Source: Acidobacteriota bacterium (lineage in GTDB: Bacteria > Acidobacteriota > Terriglobia > Bryobacterales > Bryobacteraceae). Taken from it: a DNA stretch of 46,644 nt. Numbering within the stretch: the first letter of the stretch is position 1; each line of letters starts with the position of its first letter. This document shows positions 34,204 to 43,688 of the stretch, in pieces. The notes beneath the pieces are model-generated. The model had not been told where the DNA came from, ran no database searches, and was given only the letters and a program-made list of their open reading frames with translations. The translations under genes and the position numbers were made by a program. The stretch is taken from contig JACOTZ010000131.1 of assembly GCA_016178155.1 (NCBI GenBank), positions 1 to 46,644 of the forward strand, written 5' to 3'.

Positions 34204-35484
34204 CTATACACCGACGGCCGCCAGCTTCCAACTATAAAGCGGGAAAGCCTCGGTGAGGGCAGCCACGCGGCGGCGTACCGCGGCGAGGTTATCCTCCGAC
34301 GCCGGTTCGCGCAACACCTGCGCGATCAGTTCCGCCACTTCCTGCATCTCGCGCTCGCGGAAGCCGCGCGTGGTGATCGCCGGACTGCCCAGCCGGATGC
34401 CGCTGGGATTGAGCGGCGGGTTGACGTCGAAGGGAATGGCGTTTTTATTCGCGGTGATGTACGCCTTATCAAGCGCGACTTCGGCGTCACGGCCGCGCAC
34501 GCCCTTGGCGAAAACATCCACCAGCAGCAGATGCGTGTCGGTGCCGCCGGAGACTACTCGATAGCCCTCGTCCGCCAGACCCGAGGCGAGCGCCTGGGCA
34601 TTGGCGATCACCTGGCGCTGGTAGGCAACGAAGTCGGGGGTCATTGCCTGGTTCAGACAGACCGCTTTCGCGGCGACGACATGCACCAGGGGTCCGCCCT
34701 GAATTCCCGGAAAGACCGTCTTGTCAATGTCCTTGCCGTACTTCTCGCGTGCGAGAATGAGTCCCGCGCGGGGCCCTCGCAGCGTCTTGTGGGTCGTGGA
34801 GGTGACGATGTCGGCCCACTCGCAGGGATTCGGATGCAGCCCCGCCGCCACCAGACCGGAGAAGTGCGCCATGTCGACCAGCAGCAGCGCGCCCACCGAA
34901 TCGGCGATCTCGCGAAAGCGCTGGAAGTTGATGATGCGGGGGTAGGCGCTGCCGCCCGCGATGATCATCTTCGGCCTGTGCTCGCCAGCCAGGCGCGCCA
35001 GCTCTTCGTAATCGATGACCTCAGTATCGCGGTGCACGCCGTAGGGCACGATCTTGTACGTCTTGCCGGAAAAATTCAGGTGATGCCCATGCGTCAGATG
35101 GCCGCCATGGGCGAGATTCATGCCGAGGATGGTGTCGCCCGGTTGTAGCACCGCGGCGTAAGCAGCCTGGTTTGCCTGCGAGCCCGAGTGCGGCTGCACG
35201 TTCGCGTATTCGGCGCGGAACAACTGCCGGGCGCGGTCGCGCGCCAGGTTTTCCACGATATCTACGAATTCGCAGCCGCCATAATATCGCCGGCCCGGGT
35301 AACCTTCGGCATATTTGTTCGTGAACACGCTGCCCGCGGCTTCGAGAACGGCCTCGGAGGTGAAATTCTCACTGGCGATCAGCTCCAGCCGCGAGTTCTG
35401 GCGCTCCAGCTCGCCGCGAATGGCTTCGAAAACCTCGGGATCCACTTCCGCCAGTGGCCGGGCCATTCTCTCCTGTTCTGTCAC
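34204..35484 (-). CDS. glyA: Serine hydroxymethyltransferase
   Basis: A 426-residue PLP enzyme interconverting serine and glycine with tetrahydrofolate, supplying one-carbon units. Signatures are [38 protein letters not shown], and the PLP-lysine motif [11 protein letters not shown] with Lys233. Length fits the family (410-430). The start GTG at 35484 overlaps the last base of the rpiB stop (TAGTGA) and has AGGAGG 4 nt upstream; an in-frame ATG at 35466 with AGGAGAG before it is an alternative. It lies in an rpiB-glyA-glycosyltransferase transcription unit. Confidence 0.96.
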   Translation of the reverse strand: MTEQERMARPLAEVDPEVFEAIRGELERQNSRLELIASENFTSEAVLEAAGSVFTNKYAEGYPGRRYYGGCEFVDIVENLARDRARQLFRAEYANVQPHSGSQANQAAYAAVLQPGDTILGMNLAHGGHLTHGHHLNFSGKTYKIVPYGVHRDTEVIDYEELARLAGEHRPKMIIAGGSAYPRIINFQRFREIADSVGALLLVDMAHFSGLVAAGLHPNPCEWADIVTSTTHKTLRGPRAGLILAREKYGKDIDKTVFPGIQGGPLVHVVAAKAVCLNQAMTPDFVAYQRQVIANAQALASGLADEGYRVVSGGTDTHLLLVDVFAKGVRGRDAEVALDKAYITANKNAIPFDVNPPLNPSGIRLGSPAITTRGFREREMQEVAELIAQVLREPASEDNLAAVRRRVAALTEAFPLYSWKLAAVGV

Positions 35485-35939
35485 TATGCCTCCTGATGCT
35501 GCCGTTCGAGAGCAGCGATTTTCTCGAGCCGCCGCACGTGACGCGCCGAGGCGTCGAACGGCGTCTCGAGAAAGATCTCAATCAGCCGCCAGGCCTCGTC
35601 CTCGCCGACGAAGCGCGCTCCGAGGGCGAGCACGTTGGCGTCGTTATGAGCCCGCGTCAGCCGAACCTCTTCTTCATTAAATGCCAGGGCCGCGCGCGCT
35701 CCCGGCACCTTGTTCGCCGCGATCGACATTCCCACGCCCGTGGCGCAAACCAGGATGCCGCGCTCCACCGCACCGGCGGCGACGTCGCGCGCGACCGCAA
35801 TCGCGAAGTCCGGATAATCGCAGGATTCCGCCGAACAGGATCCATAATCGATCACTCGATGGCCCGCGGCCTCCAGCCGCAGCCGGATCGCTTGCTTGAG
35901 AAAGAATCCTGCGTGGTCGGCGCCGAGGGCGATCATCAT
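35484..35939 (-). CDS. rpiB: Ribose-5-phosphate isomerase B
   Basis: A 151-residue enzyme of the pentose phosphate pathway. The family core is present: [13 protein letters not shown] at the N-terminus, the catalytic Cys in [15 protein letters not shown], and the anomeric-ring-opening segment [14 protein letters not shown]. The ATG at 35939 is chosen from tandem ATGs because it matches the RpiB N-terminus; the upstream in-frame extension to 35987 is not conserved-looking. It heads a unit with glyA (1-nt overlap) and shares an intergenic palindrome with divergent proS. Confidence 0.93.
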   Translation of the reverse strand: MMIALGADHAGFFLKQAIRLRLEAAGHRVIDYGSCSAESCDYPDFAIAVARDVAAGAVERGILVCATGVGMSIAANKVPGARAALAFNEEEVRLTRAHNDANVLALGARFVGEDEAWRLIEIFLETPFDASARHVRRLEKIAALERQHQEA

Positions 35940-36011
35940 GCGGGTGCGAAAGCGCTGCCTTACCGCGAACCGGGAGTCCTGCCCCACATCGGCCGCGTCG
36001 GGGGTGAAGTC

Positions 36012-36029
36012 ATTCTAGCATGCTAGAAT
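36012..36029. promoter_or_regulatory. 18-bp perfect palindrome with divergent TAGAAT boxes
   Basis: ATTCTAGCATGCTAGAAT is a perfect palindrome between divergent rpiB and proS. Each arm contains TAGAAT reading outward (36024-36029 toward proS, 36017-36012 toward rpiB), so two -10 boxes may be packed into one symmetric site, or a dimeric regulator may occlude both. Confidence 0.45.
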
Positions 36030-36066
36030 CTGTTGTTTATCCTGCTCATTCCCACGGGAAAAATCC

Positions 36067-37770
36067 ATGCAGTGGAGCCAGTTATTCATCCCCACCTTGC
36101 GTGAGGACCCGGCCGAGGCGGAGGTTGTCAGCCACCGCCTGCTCCTGCGCGCCGGCTACGTCCGCCAGCTCTCGGCCGGCCTGTACAGCTATCTGTTCCT
36201 GGCGCAGCGCTCGCTGCTGAAGATCCAGGAGATCATTCGCGAGGAGATGGACGCGATCGGCGCTCAGGAGATGTACCTGCCGGCGCTGCACCCGGCTGAG
36301 ATCTGGCAGGAGTCGGGACGCTGGGCGGTCATGGGCGATAACATGTTCCGGCTGAAGGACCGCTGGAAGCGCGATTTGTGCCTGGGCATGACGCACGAGG
36401 AGGTGATGACGTCAATCGCCCGCGGCGAGCTGCGCAGCTACAAGCAACTGCCGCAGATCTGGTACCAAATCCAGACCAAGTTTCGCGATGAGCCGCGGCC
36501 CAAGTCGGGTCTGCTCCGGGTGCGGCAGTTCATCATGAAGGACTCCTACTCGTTCGATCTGGACGCCGGGGGCCTGGATGTTTCATATCAGAAACACTAC
36601 GCCGCCTACTGCCGCATCTTCGAGCGCTGCGGGCTCAAGTACATCGTGGTGGAAGCGCACTCGGGTGCGATGGGCGGCAGCCAGTCACACGAATTCATGG
36701 TCGAATCCGACGCGGGTGAGGACTACGTCGTAGTGTCGGAGAAGACGGGCTACGCGGCCAACCTCGAGAAGGCCGAGTCACACCCCACGCCGCCGGCGGC
36801 CCCCGATCCCGAAGGCGACTTGACGCCCGAGGAGTTTCATACGCCCGGCCGCAAAACCATCGCGGAAGTAGCCGAGTTCACGGGACTTCCCGAGACCTCG
36901 CAGATCAAGAGCCTGGTCATGATGGTCGATGAGCGGCCGGTGCTCGCGCTGCTGCGCGGCGATCACCAGTTGAGCGAGACGAAGTTTCTCGAAGCGGCCG
37001 GCGGCACGGCGGCGCGACCGGCGCATCCCGAGGAGATGCGGCAGTGGCTCGGCGCGGACGCCGGCTCGCTCGGGCCAATAGGCGTGGACCGAATGCGGAT
37101 TCTCGCGGACAACGCCCTGCGCGGCCGCCGCAACATGATCGCCGGGGCGAACAAGGACGACTATCACTTGCGCCACGTCACGCCGGGCGAGGATTTTCAA
37201 GCCGAGTTCTTCGACTTGCGGCAAGCGGCCGCGGGCGATACCACCGGGACCGGGGACCCGCTGAGCATCCTCAAGACCATCGAAATCGGCCATATTTTCA
37301 AGCTCGGCTACAAGTACTCGGAATCGATGGGGCTGCGCGTGCTCAACGATCGCGGGGAAGAGGAGACGCCAATCATGGGCTCCTACGGCATCGGCGTCGA
37401 GCGCATTCTCGCGGCGGCGATCGAGTTGTACCACGACCGCGATGGGATGGCACTGCCGCCCTCGATCGCGCCCTTCCACGCTGTCATCACGCCCGTGAAC
37501 TACTCCGATCCCGCGCAGCGCGAGGCCGCCCGGAAGCTGTACGAGGAGTGCCAGGCGGCCGGCCTCGACGCCCTGCTCGATGATCGCGATGAGCGCCCCG
37601 GCGTCAAGTTCAAGGACGCCGACCTGATCGGCATTCCATATCGGATCACCATTGGCAGGAAGCTGGCACAGGGGATTGTCGAGGTGGTGGAGCGGCGGAC
37701 AAAGAATTCGACCGAGGTGGCGGTGAGCGAGGCCGCGCGCACGGTTGCCGGCGGTCTCCATGCCGGTTGA
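36067..37770 (+). CDS. proS: Prolyl-tRNA synthetase (bacterial type, with editing insertion)
   Basis: A 567-residue class II aminoacyl-tRNA synthetase. Class II motif regions are clear: [18 protein letters not shown], then [27 protein letters not shown], and motif 3 [16 protein letters not shown]. Between ~230 and 390 sits the YbaK-like INS editing domain that clears Ala-tRNAPro. The C-terminal anticodon-binding domain ([35 protein letters not shown]) is present. The ATG has GGGAAAAA nearby. Its last 11 nt overlap the next gene. The TAGAAT in the palindrome 43 nt upstream is the likely -10. Confidence 0.97.
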   Translation: MQWSQLFIPTLREDPAEAEVVSHRLLLRAGYVRQLSAGLYSYLFLAQRSLLKIQEIIREEMDAIGAQEMYLPALHPAEIWQESGRWAVMGDNMFRLKDRWKRDLCLGMTHEEVMTSIARGELRSYKQLPQIWYQIQTKFRDEPRPKSGLLRVRQFIMKDSYSFDLDAGGLDVSYQKHYAAYCRIFERCGLKYIVVEAHSGAMGGSQSHEFMVESDAGEDYVVVSEKTGYAANLEKAESHPTPPAAPDPEGDLTPEEFHTPGRKTIAEVAEFTGLPETSQIKSLVMMVDERPVLALLRGDHQLSETKFLEAAGGTAARPAHPEEMRQWLGADAGSLGPIGVDRMRILADNALRGRRNMIAGANKDDYHLRHVTPGEDFQAEFFDLRQAAAGDTTGTGDPLSILKTIEIGHIFKLGYKYSESMGLRVLNDRGEEETPIMGSYGIGVERILAAAIELYHDRDGMALPPSIAPFHAVITPVNYSDPAQREAARKLYEECQAAGLDALLDDRDERPGVKFKDADLIGIPYRITIGRKLAQGIVEVVERRTKNSTEVAVSEAARTVAGGLHAG

Positions 37771-38881
37771 TTGGGAGCGCGTCCGCGGCGAATTTCCCGC
37801 GCTCGCGAACTGGACCTTTCTCAACACGGCGACGTTCGGGCAGTTGCCGCGCCGTGCCGTTGAGGCCGTCGGGCGCCACTTCGCCCATCGCGACGAGCTG
37901 GCGTGTGACGATTTCCTCGACTGGTTCGATGACGCGGACGAGATCCGCGGCCTGGTCGCCCGGCTGGTCCATTGTGGCGCAGCCGATGTCGCCTTTGTCC
38001 CGAACGCCGCCAGCGCGCTCGGGATGCTCATGGGCGGCCTGGATTGGCGCTCTGGCGATCGCGTGGTCGCGCTCGAGCACGAGTTCCCGAACAATTTGTA
38101 TTACCCTGCTTTTGCGGAGCGGCACGGCGTCGAATTTATCGAGACGCCATGGGAGCGGTTCTACGATGCGCTGCATCCGCGCACGCGCCTCGTGCTGATG
38201 AGCACCGCCAACTACATGACGGGATTTCAGCCGCCGCTGGAGGAAGTCGGCCGCGCGCTGCGGGAGCGTGGGATCCTGTTCTACCTGGACGGCACCCAAA
38301 GCGTAGGCGCGGTCCGAATCGATGTGGGCGCGGTGCAGCCGGACCTGTTCGCGGCTCATGCGTACAAGTGGTTGCTTTCGCCGACCGGCGCGGGGTTTCT
38401 ATATGTCAGCCCGCGGACACGCGGATGGCTGCAACCGAACGTGATCGGCTGGCGCAGCGACCGCCGCTGGAGGTCCGTGAACGCGCTGCATCACGGCGCA
38501 CCTGAATTTGTCGAGGCCGCGGAGAAATACGAGGGCGGCATGTTGAATTTCCCGCCGCTGTATGCCATGGGCGCCTCGCTCGAGCTGATCCATGAGCTTG
38601 GACCGGAGGCGATTGAGCGCCGCGTCCTGGAGCTGGCGCGCCGCATCGAGGAGATCCTGATCCGCGCCGGGGGCCAGATTGCGCACCCAGGTTCCCATAT
38701 TGTGGCCGCGCGTTTTGAGGGCCGCGATCCCGCATGCATCGCCGCCGCGCTCAAGCGCAGTCGCGTGCTGGTGTCAGCCCGCCACGGCCGGCTGCGCGTC
38801 TCGGCGCACTTCTACAACAACGAAGCGGACCTGGAGCGGCTGGAGCAGGGACTGCTCCGCGCGCTCGCCGCCGGCGCCTGA
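37760..38881 (+). CDS. Class-V aminotransferase-fold PLP enzyme (cysteine desulfurase/epimerase-like)
   Basis: A 373-residue fold-type I PLP enzyme. The N-terminus [17 protein letters not shown] and the PLP-lysine segment [20 protein letters not shown] are typical of the class-V family. The cofactor Asp is in [11 protein letters not shown]. The sequence lies closest to isopenicillin-N-epimerase/kynureninase-like members rather than SufS, since no clear active-site Cys loop is seen; the reaction is therefore unassigned. The ATG at 37760 lies 11 nt inside proS in another frame, so it is probably coupled to proS translation. The 193 bp after it (38882-39074) show nothing I recognise. Confidence 0.85.
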   Translation: MPVDWERVRGEFPALANWTFLNTATFGQLPRRAVEAVGRHFAHRDELACDDFLDWFDDADEIRGLVARLVHCGAADVAFVPNAASALGMLMGGLDWRSGDRVVALEHEFPNNLYYPAFAERHGVEFIETPWERFYDALHPRTRLVLMSTANYMTGFQPPLEEVGRALRERGILFYLDGTQSVGAVRIDVGAVQPDLFAAHAYKWLLSPTGAGFLYVSPRTRGWLQPNVIGWRSDRRWRSVNALHHGAPEFVEAAEKYEGGMLNFPPLYAMGASLELIHELGPEAIERRVLELARRIEEILIRAGGQIAHPGSHIVAARFEGRDPACIAAALKRSRVLVSARHGRLRVSAHFYNNEADLERLEQGLLRALAAGA

Positions 38882-39074
38882 GGGGCACGAATCGCCGCTT
38901 CGGGCCGGTATTGACGGCCACGAGGCAAGAGCGGGGGTTCACGATCCGGCGAATCTCCGATTGCTTCTTCGTGACTGCCTGCGTGCGATCCTTGCGTGCG
39001 TCCATGGAGAGCGAACCCGCCGGCCGGGCCGCGAGCTCGATCGCGACCGCTCCACGGAGGGACGTCGGCCGGCT

Positions 39075-40514
39075 TCACGAATACGGAAACCAGTCGGGTT
39101 CGATGGACGCTTTCACGTTGCCGGCTTCGGTGACGCGTTCCGAGAGCCGTGCCCGCAATTGTTCGCTGACCTGGCGGTAAGGCACGCGGCCCGACAGATT
39201 CGTATGCTGATACGGATCGGCGAACAGATCGTAGAGCAGGTACTCGACATATTGATCCGCCCGCAGCGCTGCTTTCCAACCGGGCCTCTTGGGCGCTGCC
39301 GCCGCGTAGGTGTACTGCGGTGTTCGCAGCCCGCGCCCGGTCACGAACTCGCTCATCTCGAAATACACCTCGTTCCGCCAGCCCTCGGTGCGCCGGTCCA
39401 ATAAGGGCAGGAAACTGTGTCCCTGCATGGATGGCGGGATTGGCGCTCCGGCCGCGGCCAGCAGCGACGGCGCCAGGTCCACCTGGCTCACGAGTTCGGG
39501 GATCTGAATGCCGCGGTTAAATCCCGGCCCTTCGATGAGCAAGGGAATATGAATCGAGCTCTCGTGCGGCGAGCGCTTGTACTCGGTGTTGCGCGTCCTG
39601 AAGTGGCAGGCGTGATCGCTGACGAAGACCAGCAGGGTGTTGCGGTCGAGGCCCGTGTCCGCCAGCGTCCTGCGAATGGTCCCGACCGTTTCGTCCATCT
39701 TCGCGACGCATCCGTAGTAGTCCCCCAACTGGTTGGGCCAGGTGCCCGGCAGCGGCCGTAAGTCGTGCGGCACCCATGGGTTCTTGTAGCGGCCGGCATA
39801 TTCCTTGGGCGGCACGAAGGCATCGATATCGTTCTGGTGGTGCACCTCGAGATACGACAGTGTCAGAAGGAAAGGACTTTTGGCCGTGCGCAGGAACTTC
39901 TGCGCCAGTCCGGTCATGAAATCCGTGCGGTAGACGCCGGAGAAACGCAGCGGCTTGCCGTTGTTATCGTAAAGCTCACCCTCATAGGGGTGTGACGTGA
40001 ACTCGAGGACATTCGACGCTTGCCACAGATCGAGAAACCCGCCGCGATGGTCCGGCGGCACCGGACCGATCTGTTCCCGATTGCCTTGGCCTGCATTGCC
40101 GGCGAGGTGCCACTTGCCGATATAGTTGGCGCTGTAGCCTGCCTGGCGGAGCGCGGACGCCAGCGTCGCCGAGCCGGGCGTGAGGGCGATGCCGTTGCGC
40201 CATACGCCATGCGAGCTCGGGTACTGCCCGCTGAAGATGCTCGCGCGCGCCGGCGCGCACACCGGTTGATTGCAGAAGGCGTTCCGAAAGAAAGTACCAC
40301 GCCGCCCCATCTCGTCCAGGTTCGGCGTCAGGTTCGCCGGGTTCAGCCCCGCCGCTCCAACGCAGTCCCAACGGAACTGGTCGGAAATGATGATGACGAT
40401 GTTCGGCCGCGAGCCACTTGCATTCCGCGTTTGTGCCGCGTTCGCGGCCGCGGCGGCCAAGGCGGCCGGAATCGACTGCATCCAGTCCCGCCGCGTTGGA
40501 TCGTTACCCTTCAT
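39075..40514 (-). CDS. Exported type I sulfatase
   Basis: A 479-residue formylglycine-dependent sulfatase. An N-terminal Tat-like signal (NDPTRRDWMQSIPAALAAAAANAA) is followed by NIVIIISDQFRWDC, with metal-ligand Asp45, and the sulfatase signature CAPARASIFSG, in which Cys86 fits C-x-P-x-R and would be converted to formylglycine. Further motifs are YIGKWHLAG and VFVSDHACHF (metal ligands). It probably removes sulfate from sulfated glycans or related compounds in the periplasm. The ATG at 40514 has GAGG 4 nt upstream and TACAAT 34 nt upstream. It is divergent from a second sulfatase. Confidence 0.92.
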   Translation of the reverse strand: MKGNDPTRRDWMQSIPAALAAAAANAAQTRNASGSRPNIVIIISDQFRWDCVGAAGLNPANLTPNLDEMGRRGTFFRNAFCNQPVCAPARASIFSGQYPSSHGVWRNGIALTPGSATLASALRQAGYSANYIGKWHLAGNAGQGNREQIGPVPPDHRGGFLDLWQASNVLEFTSHPYEGELYDNNGKPLRFSGVYRTDFMTGLAQKFLRTAKSPFLLTLSYLEVHHQNDIDAFVPPKEYAGRYKNPWVPHDLRPLPGTWPNQLGDYYGCVAKMDETVGTIRRTLADTGLDRNTLLVFVSDHACHFRTRNTEYKRSPHESSIHIPLLIEGPGFNRGIQIPELVSQVDLAPSLLAAAGAPIPPSMQGHSFLPLLDRRTEGWRNEVYFEMSEFVTGRGLRTPQYTYAAAAPKRPGWKAALRADQYVEYLLYDLFADPYQHTNLSGRVPYRQVSEQLRARLSERVTEAGNVKASIEPDWFPYS

Positions 40515-40542
40515 TCGCCTCGGACTCACTCAGACCCTTTCG

Positions 40543-40548
40543 ATTGTA
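40543..40548 (-). promoter_or_regulatory. -10 box (TACAAT) for the minus-strand sulfatase
   Basis: TACAAT begins 34 nt before the ATG at 40514, giving a leader with room for its GAGG ribosome site. Confidence 0.4.
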
Positions 40549-40587
40549 TGTCACGCGCTGCCGCGCCGGCCGCGCTCGATCCGGTGA

Positions 40588-40593
40588 TATGCT
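40588..40593 (+). promoter_or_regulatory. -10-like box (TATGCT) for the plus-strand sulfatase
   Basis: TATGCT begins 34 nt before the ATG at 40622, the same distance as in the divergent sulfatase; AGGGA precedes the start. Confidence 0.35.
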
Positions 40594-40621
40594 GCGCAGA
40601 GCAGGGTGCAGGGATTCGAAC

Positions 40622-42190
40622 ATGTCAACTGCAAAATTGAATCGGCGGGAACTGCTCGGAAGCGCGTTGCTGGCGCCGGCAGCGGCGGGCCAGGGCGACA
40701 CCACGGCCAAGCGGCCCAACATCCTGCACATCATGTCCGACCAGCAGCAGTGGGCCACCGTCGCGGGCAGATCCATATGCCGCACTCCCAACCTGGACCG
40801 GCTGGCCCGTGAGGGAATGTTATTTGAGCGGAGCTACACGCCCTCGGCGGTCTGCTGCCCGGCGCGCGCGATGCTGCTTTCCGGCGCCTATCACTGGCAC
40901 AACGGCGTGTACAACCAGGTCCACTCGCCGCCGTCCGTGCACCGCGACATGTTTCCCGGCGTGGTGCTCTACCCGCAGCGCTTGCGGGAGGCGGGCTACC
41001 GGCAGGGTTATGTCGGGAAGTGGCATGCGAGCTATGTGCGAGGCCCGTCCGACTTCGGCTTCGACGAATTGGCGGGAGTCTATGGCTGCGATCCGGCCCT
41101 GCTGCGCAACGTCGATCTGAATCCCGACCGCGTCGAGAAGCCCAACGAGAAGCTGCGGCTGATCGCGGAGCGGAAGATGCAATGGCCGGGCAGCGAGCCG
41201 TTCGTGATGTGGGGGTATCACGAAGGACTCGTGGAAGCGACGCTCGAAGGCTATACCGCCGAGCTCGCCGCCCGCATGATGACCCGCTTCGCGCGCGGCT
41301 CGCAGCCGTGGCACGTCGAGGTGCATTTCATCGCGCCCCACGATCCCTATCTGCCCTTGAAGAACTACCGGGACCGGTATGACGCCCGCTCGATTCCGGT
41401 GCCGAAAAGCTTCCGTGAGAACTTCGAAGGCAAACCCGGGCTGCACCGCCGCGAGTCGGAAAGTTGGGGCCACATCACCGCAGACGATGTGCGCCAAAGC
41501 CGCGCCCGTTACTACGCGTATGTGGAACAACTGGACGCCAGTATCGGCCGCGTGCTGGATGCACTCGACCGCACCGGGCAGGCGGACAACACGTTGGTGG
41601 CATTCACCACCGACCACGGCGATATGGTGGGCGCGCATCGCATGTGGATCAAGGGCTGGATCCCGTACGAGGAGTGCTACCGGGTGCCGCTGATTGTGCG
41701 CTGGCCGGGGCACGTCAAGGCGGGCAGCTCCACGAATCGCCTGGTGCAGACTCACGACCTGGCGCACACCTACGTCGCCGCGGCTCAGGCGCGCCCTCTG
41801 CCCTATGCGGACGGCCGTGCGCTGCAGCCGCTGTTTGCCGACCCGAACGACAGCAATTGGCGCGATCAGATCCTGTGCGCCTATTACGGGGGCGAGTACC
41901 TGTACACGCAACGCATCGCGATCACTGATCGATTCAAGTACGTCTTCAACGGCTTCGATTTCGACGAGATGTATGACCTCGAGGAGGATCCAGACGAGCT
42001 CCGCAACGTGGTGAACGCGCCGGCCTACCGCAAGCGGGTCGATGACATGCGCGCCCGCATGTACGAAATGATGGCTGGGTTTCACGACCCTTACGGCGAC
42101 TCGCCGCCGCACTACAGCACGAATCCTCGGACGAATCGCGGAGATCGTTACGACGCGCCCCGATACCTGCCTCGCGGGAAGCGTCTGTGA
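40622..42190 (+). CDS. Exported type I sulfatase
   Basis: A 522-residue sulfatase. A Tat-type signal (LNRRELLGSALLAPAAAG) precedes NILHIMSDQQQWATVAG, with metal-ligand Asp40, and the signature VCCPARAMLLSG, where Cys78 fits C-x-P-x-R as the formylglycine precursor. Later motifs YVGKWHASYV and FTTDHGDMVGAHRMW are intact. It resembles choline-/arylsulfatase-like members more than the neighbouring sulfatase, so the pair may attack different sulfate esters. The ATG at 40622 is fixed by the Tat signal; the frame's extension to 40418 overlaps the divergent gene. The 230 bp downstream hold nothing I can support. Confidence 0.92.
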   Translation: MSTAKLNRRELLGSALLAPAAAGQGDTTAKRPNILHIMSDQQQWATVAGRSICRTPNLDRLAREGMLFERSYTPSAVCCPARAMLLSGAYHWHNGVYNQVHSPPSVHRDMFPGVVLYPQRLREAGYRQGYVGKWHASYVRGPSDFGFDELAGVYGCDPALLRNVDLNPDRVEKPNEKLRLIAERKMQWPGSEPFVMWGYHEGLVEATLEGYTAELAARMMTRFARGSQPWHVEVHFIAPHDPYLPLKNYRDRYDARSIPVPKSFRENFEGKPGLHRRESESWGHITADDVRQSRARYYAYVEQLDASIGRVLDALDRTGQADNTLVAFTTDHGDMVGAHRMWIKGWIPYEECYRVPLIVRWPGHVKAGSSTNRLVQTHDLAHTYVAAAQARPLPYADGRALQPLFADPNDSNWRDQILCAYYGGEYLYTQRIAITDRFKYVFNGFDFDEMYDLEEDPDELRNVVNAPAYRKRVDDMRARMYEMMAGFHDPYGDSPPHYSTNPRTNRGDRYDAPRYLPRGKRL

Positions 42191-42420
42191 AGCCGCGCGT
42201 CACCGGCCTTGTCCGCGAGCCGCCGTATTCCGGAGTGCCGGATTACGCTACGGCGCTGGCACGACGATGTCAGGACCCGCTCAGGCTCTGGGATCTCCCG
42301 TGCCGATGGAATACGCTCGGTCGCGGTATTGGGCGGCGCCAGCCGGCCTCACTTGCCCTGCTGCGCCGCCTGTGCGCTTACTCGTGCTTCGATCTCGTGC
42401 GGTTCAGGCGAGCCGTCTCG

Positions 42421-43515
42421 TCATGAGTGATCGAGCACGTAGCTTTCCGAAGCGGCGTGGTGATCTCCGCCCGCCGCGCAGATGCCCGCGGCGTTCTGGG
42501 GCAGGTAAAACATGCTAAAACATTTGTCGCAAAAGCGCCAGTTGTCCTGTTGCGAGACTCCGGCGGGCATACCGGCCGGCAGACGGAAGTTGAACCCGGC
42601 CGCGTCGGCCGCATGACCTCCGCGGCCGGGGCACACGCCTTTCGAATCACTGCCATCGTAGAACAGTCCTTTGCAGTGAATGCACTTGCGCCATCCTTCC
42701 TGACGATTCAGACCGGCGACGCTGTGCGGCAATCGAAAGGTGTAACCGGCGGCCACATGCTTGCCGAACAGCGGTCTACCGGTGCCAACCGGCCGCTGGT
42801 CGAATTGGCCTTGCGCCGCCCGCCTCGAACGGCCCGACGGTGAACCCTGGAGACCGGCGGGAAGAGGGCCTTGCGGGGCTTGGATGCCGCTTCTCAGATC
42901 GCCGGACGGCGCTGAATCGATACCGAGGGCCTGGGCGCCACAATTACCCTCCTCCAAAGAGTAGAAGAGGGTCTTGCATTTTTCGCAAGTCCTCCAGTCC
43001 GACTGCCTCGGGGCAGCGTTGGCTTTCTCCCCGAGCAGGAAATGCATCTGGACCCCTGTATTGCCGCCACCGCTGATGGCAATCCCGCCGAAGAAGTCGG
43101 CATTCGGACCCTCCACGCGGCAGAGGCACTCGTTTCCACCCACGAGCGGATTGTCCCATTCGACATGGAAAATGGTCCCATCGACGCCGATGCGGTACTT
43201 GACCCACCCTTGCGTTCCGACCAACGGGCTGCTGTTCTGGGAAGTGAACAGGCCAGGCTTTCGGGGAGGGATTTCGAACGGCGGCACCGTCCGAAAGCCG
43301 CCGTGAACGTGATCCCTGTCGTGCAAGGCGAGCGTTCGGCCCGTTGTATTGTCGATTTCGAGTATCACTGACCGAGTGGCGCTATTATCTATCGTTCGCG
43401 CCATCGCATCGATGGCTTCGGCTGTCGCTTTAATTGCGTCAGCCCATTTCTTCAGCTCGGTTGGAAAGTCGACGTTTTCGCCGCCACCGAAACCACTGTC
43501 TTCACCGCCTGGCAT
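42421..43515 (-). CDS. Aegerolysin-like domain protein with zinc-ribbon-type repeats
   Basis: A 364-residue protein without a signal peptide. After a short helix (FPTELKKWADAIKATAEAID), residues ~47-162 resemble the aegerolysin/ET79 crystal-protein fold: SVILEIDNTTGRTLAL, PPFEIPPRKPGLF, GTQGWVKYRIG and FHVEWDNPLVGGNE, the last being the family's conserved aromatic-Asp-Asn-Pro strand. Then come three modules of the form W-R-x-C-x2-C-x-x-[LM]-F-Y...C: C177/C180/C192, C278/C281/C295/H301, and C329/C332/C346/H352-353. The first lacks a clear His and is followed by a Pro/Ser/Gly-rich spacer. The start has GAGGAGG 7 nt upstream. Aegerolysins bind membrane lipids and, with partners, form pores; a toxin or antagonism role is inferred. 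Confidence 0.7.
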   Translation of the reverse strand: MPGGEDSGFGGGENVDFPTELKKWADAIKATAEAIDAMARTIDNSATRSVILEIDNTTGRTLALHDRDHVHGGFRTVPPFEIPPRKPGLFTSQNSSPLVGTQGWVKYRIGVDGTIFHVEWDNPLVGGNECLCRVEGPNADFFGGIAISGGGNTGVQMHFLLGEKANAAPRQSDWRTCEKCKTLFYSLEEGNCGAQALGIDSAPSGDLRSGIQAPQGPLPAGLQGSPSGRSRRAAQGQFDQRPVGTGRPLFGKHVAAGYTFRLPHSVAGLNRQEGWRKCIHCKGLFYDGSDSKGVCPGRGGHAADAAGFNFRLPAGMPAGVSQQDNWRFCDKCFSMFYLPQNAAGICAAGGDHHAASESYVLDHS

Positions 43516-43616
43516 TTGCTGTCCTCCTCACGCAGGGAGATGGTGTACGACCTCGACTTTTCGGCGGAAGCTCTCACCGCATCGCGGCTGCTTTCCTCCG
43601 AGATCTCGCTTTCTAG

Positions 43617-43636
43617 GTCGCTCCCCTCAGAGCGAC
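43617..43636. terminator. Stem-loop upstream of the aegerolysin-like gene
   Basis: GTCGCTC and GAGCGAC pair perfectly (7 bp, 6-nt loop). It lies after the decayed response-regulator gene and about 100 nt before the aegerolysin-like start, so it may be an old terminator or a leader structure. No T-tract. Confidence 0.3.
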
Positions 43637-43688
43637 TGTAGGGGTCCTCGGCGCACCTGTACAGAGCATGAATATGCGTTTTCTGCGA

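Noticed and set aside
40605-40625. GGATTCGAAC, resembling the complement of a tRNA T-arm
   Set aside because: The flanking bases do not form a T-stem and no acceptor, D or anticodon stems are present; it is the leader of the sulfatase gene.
42187-42426. 79-aa ORF with a GTGA overlap to the plus-strand sulfatase
   Set aside because: Arg/Leu-rich with no motif, and its end overlaps the convergent aegerolysin-like gene; the overlap alone is not enough support.
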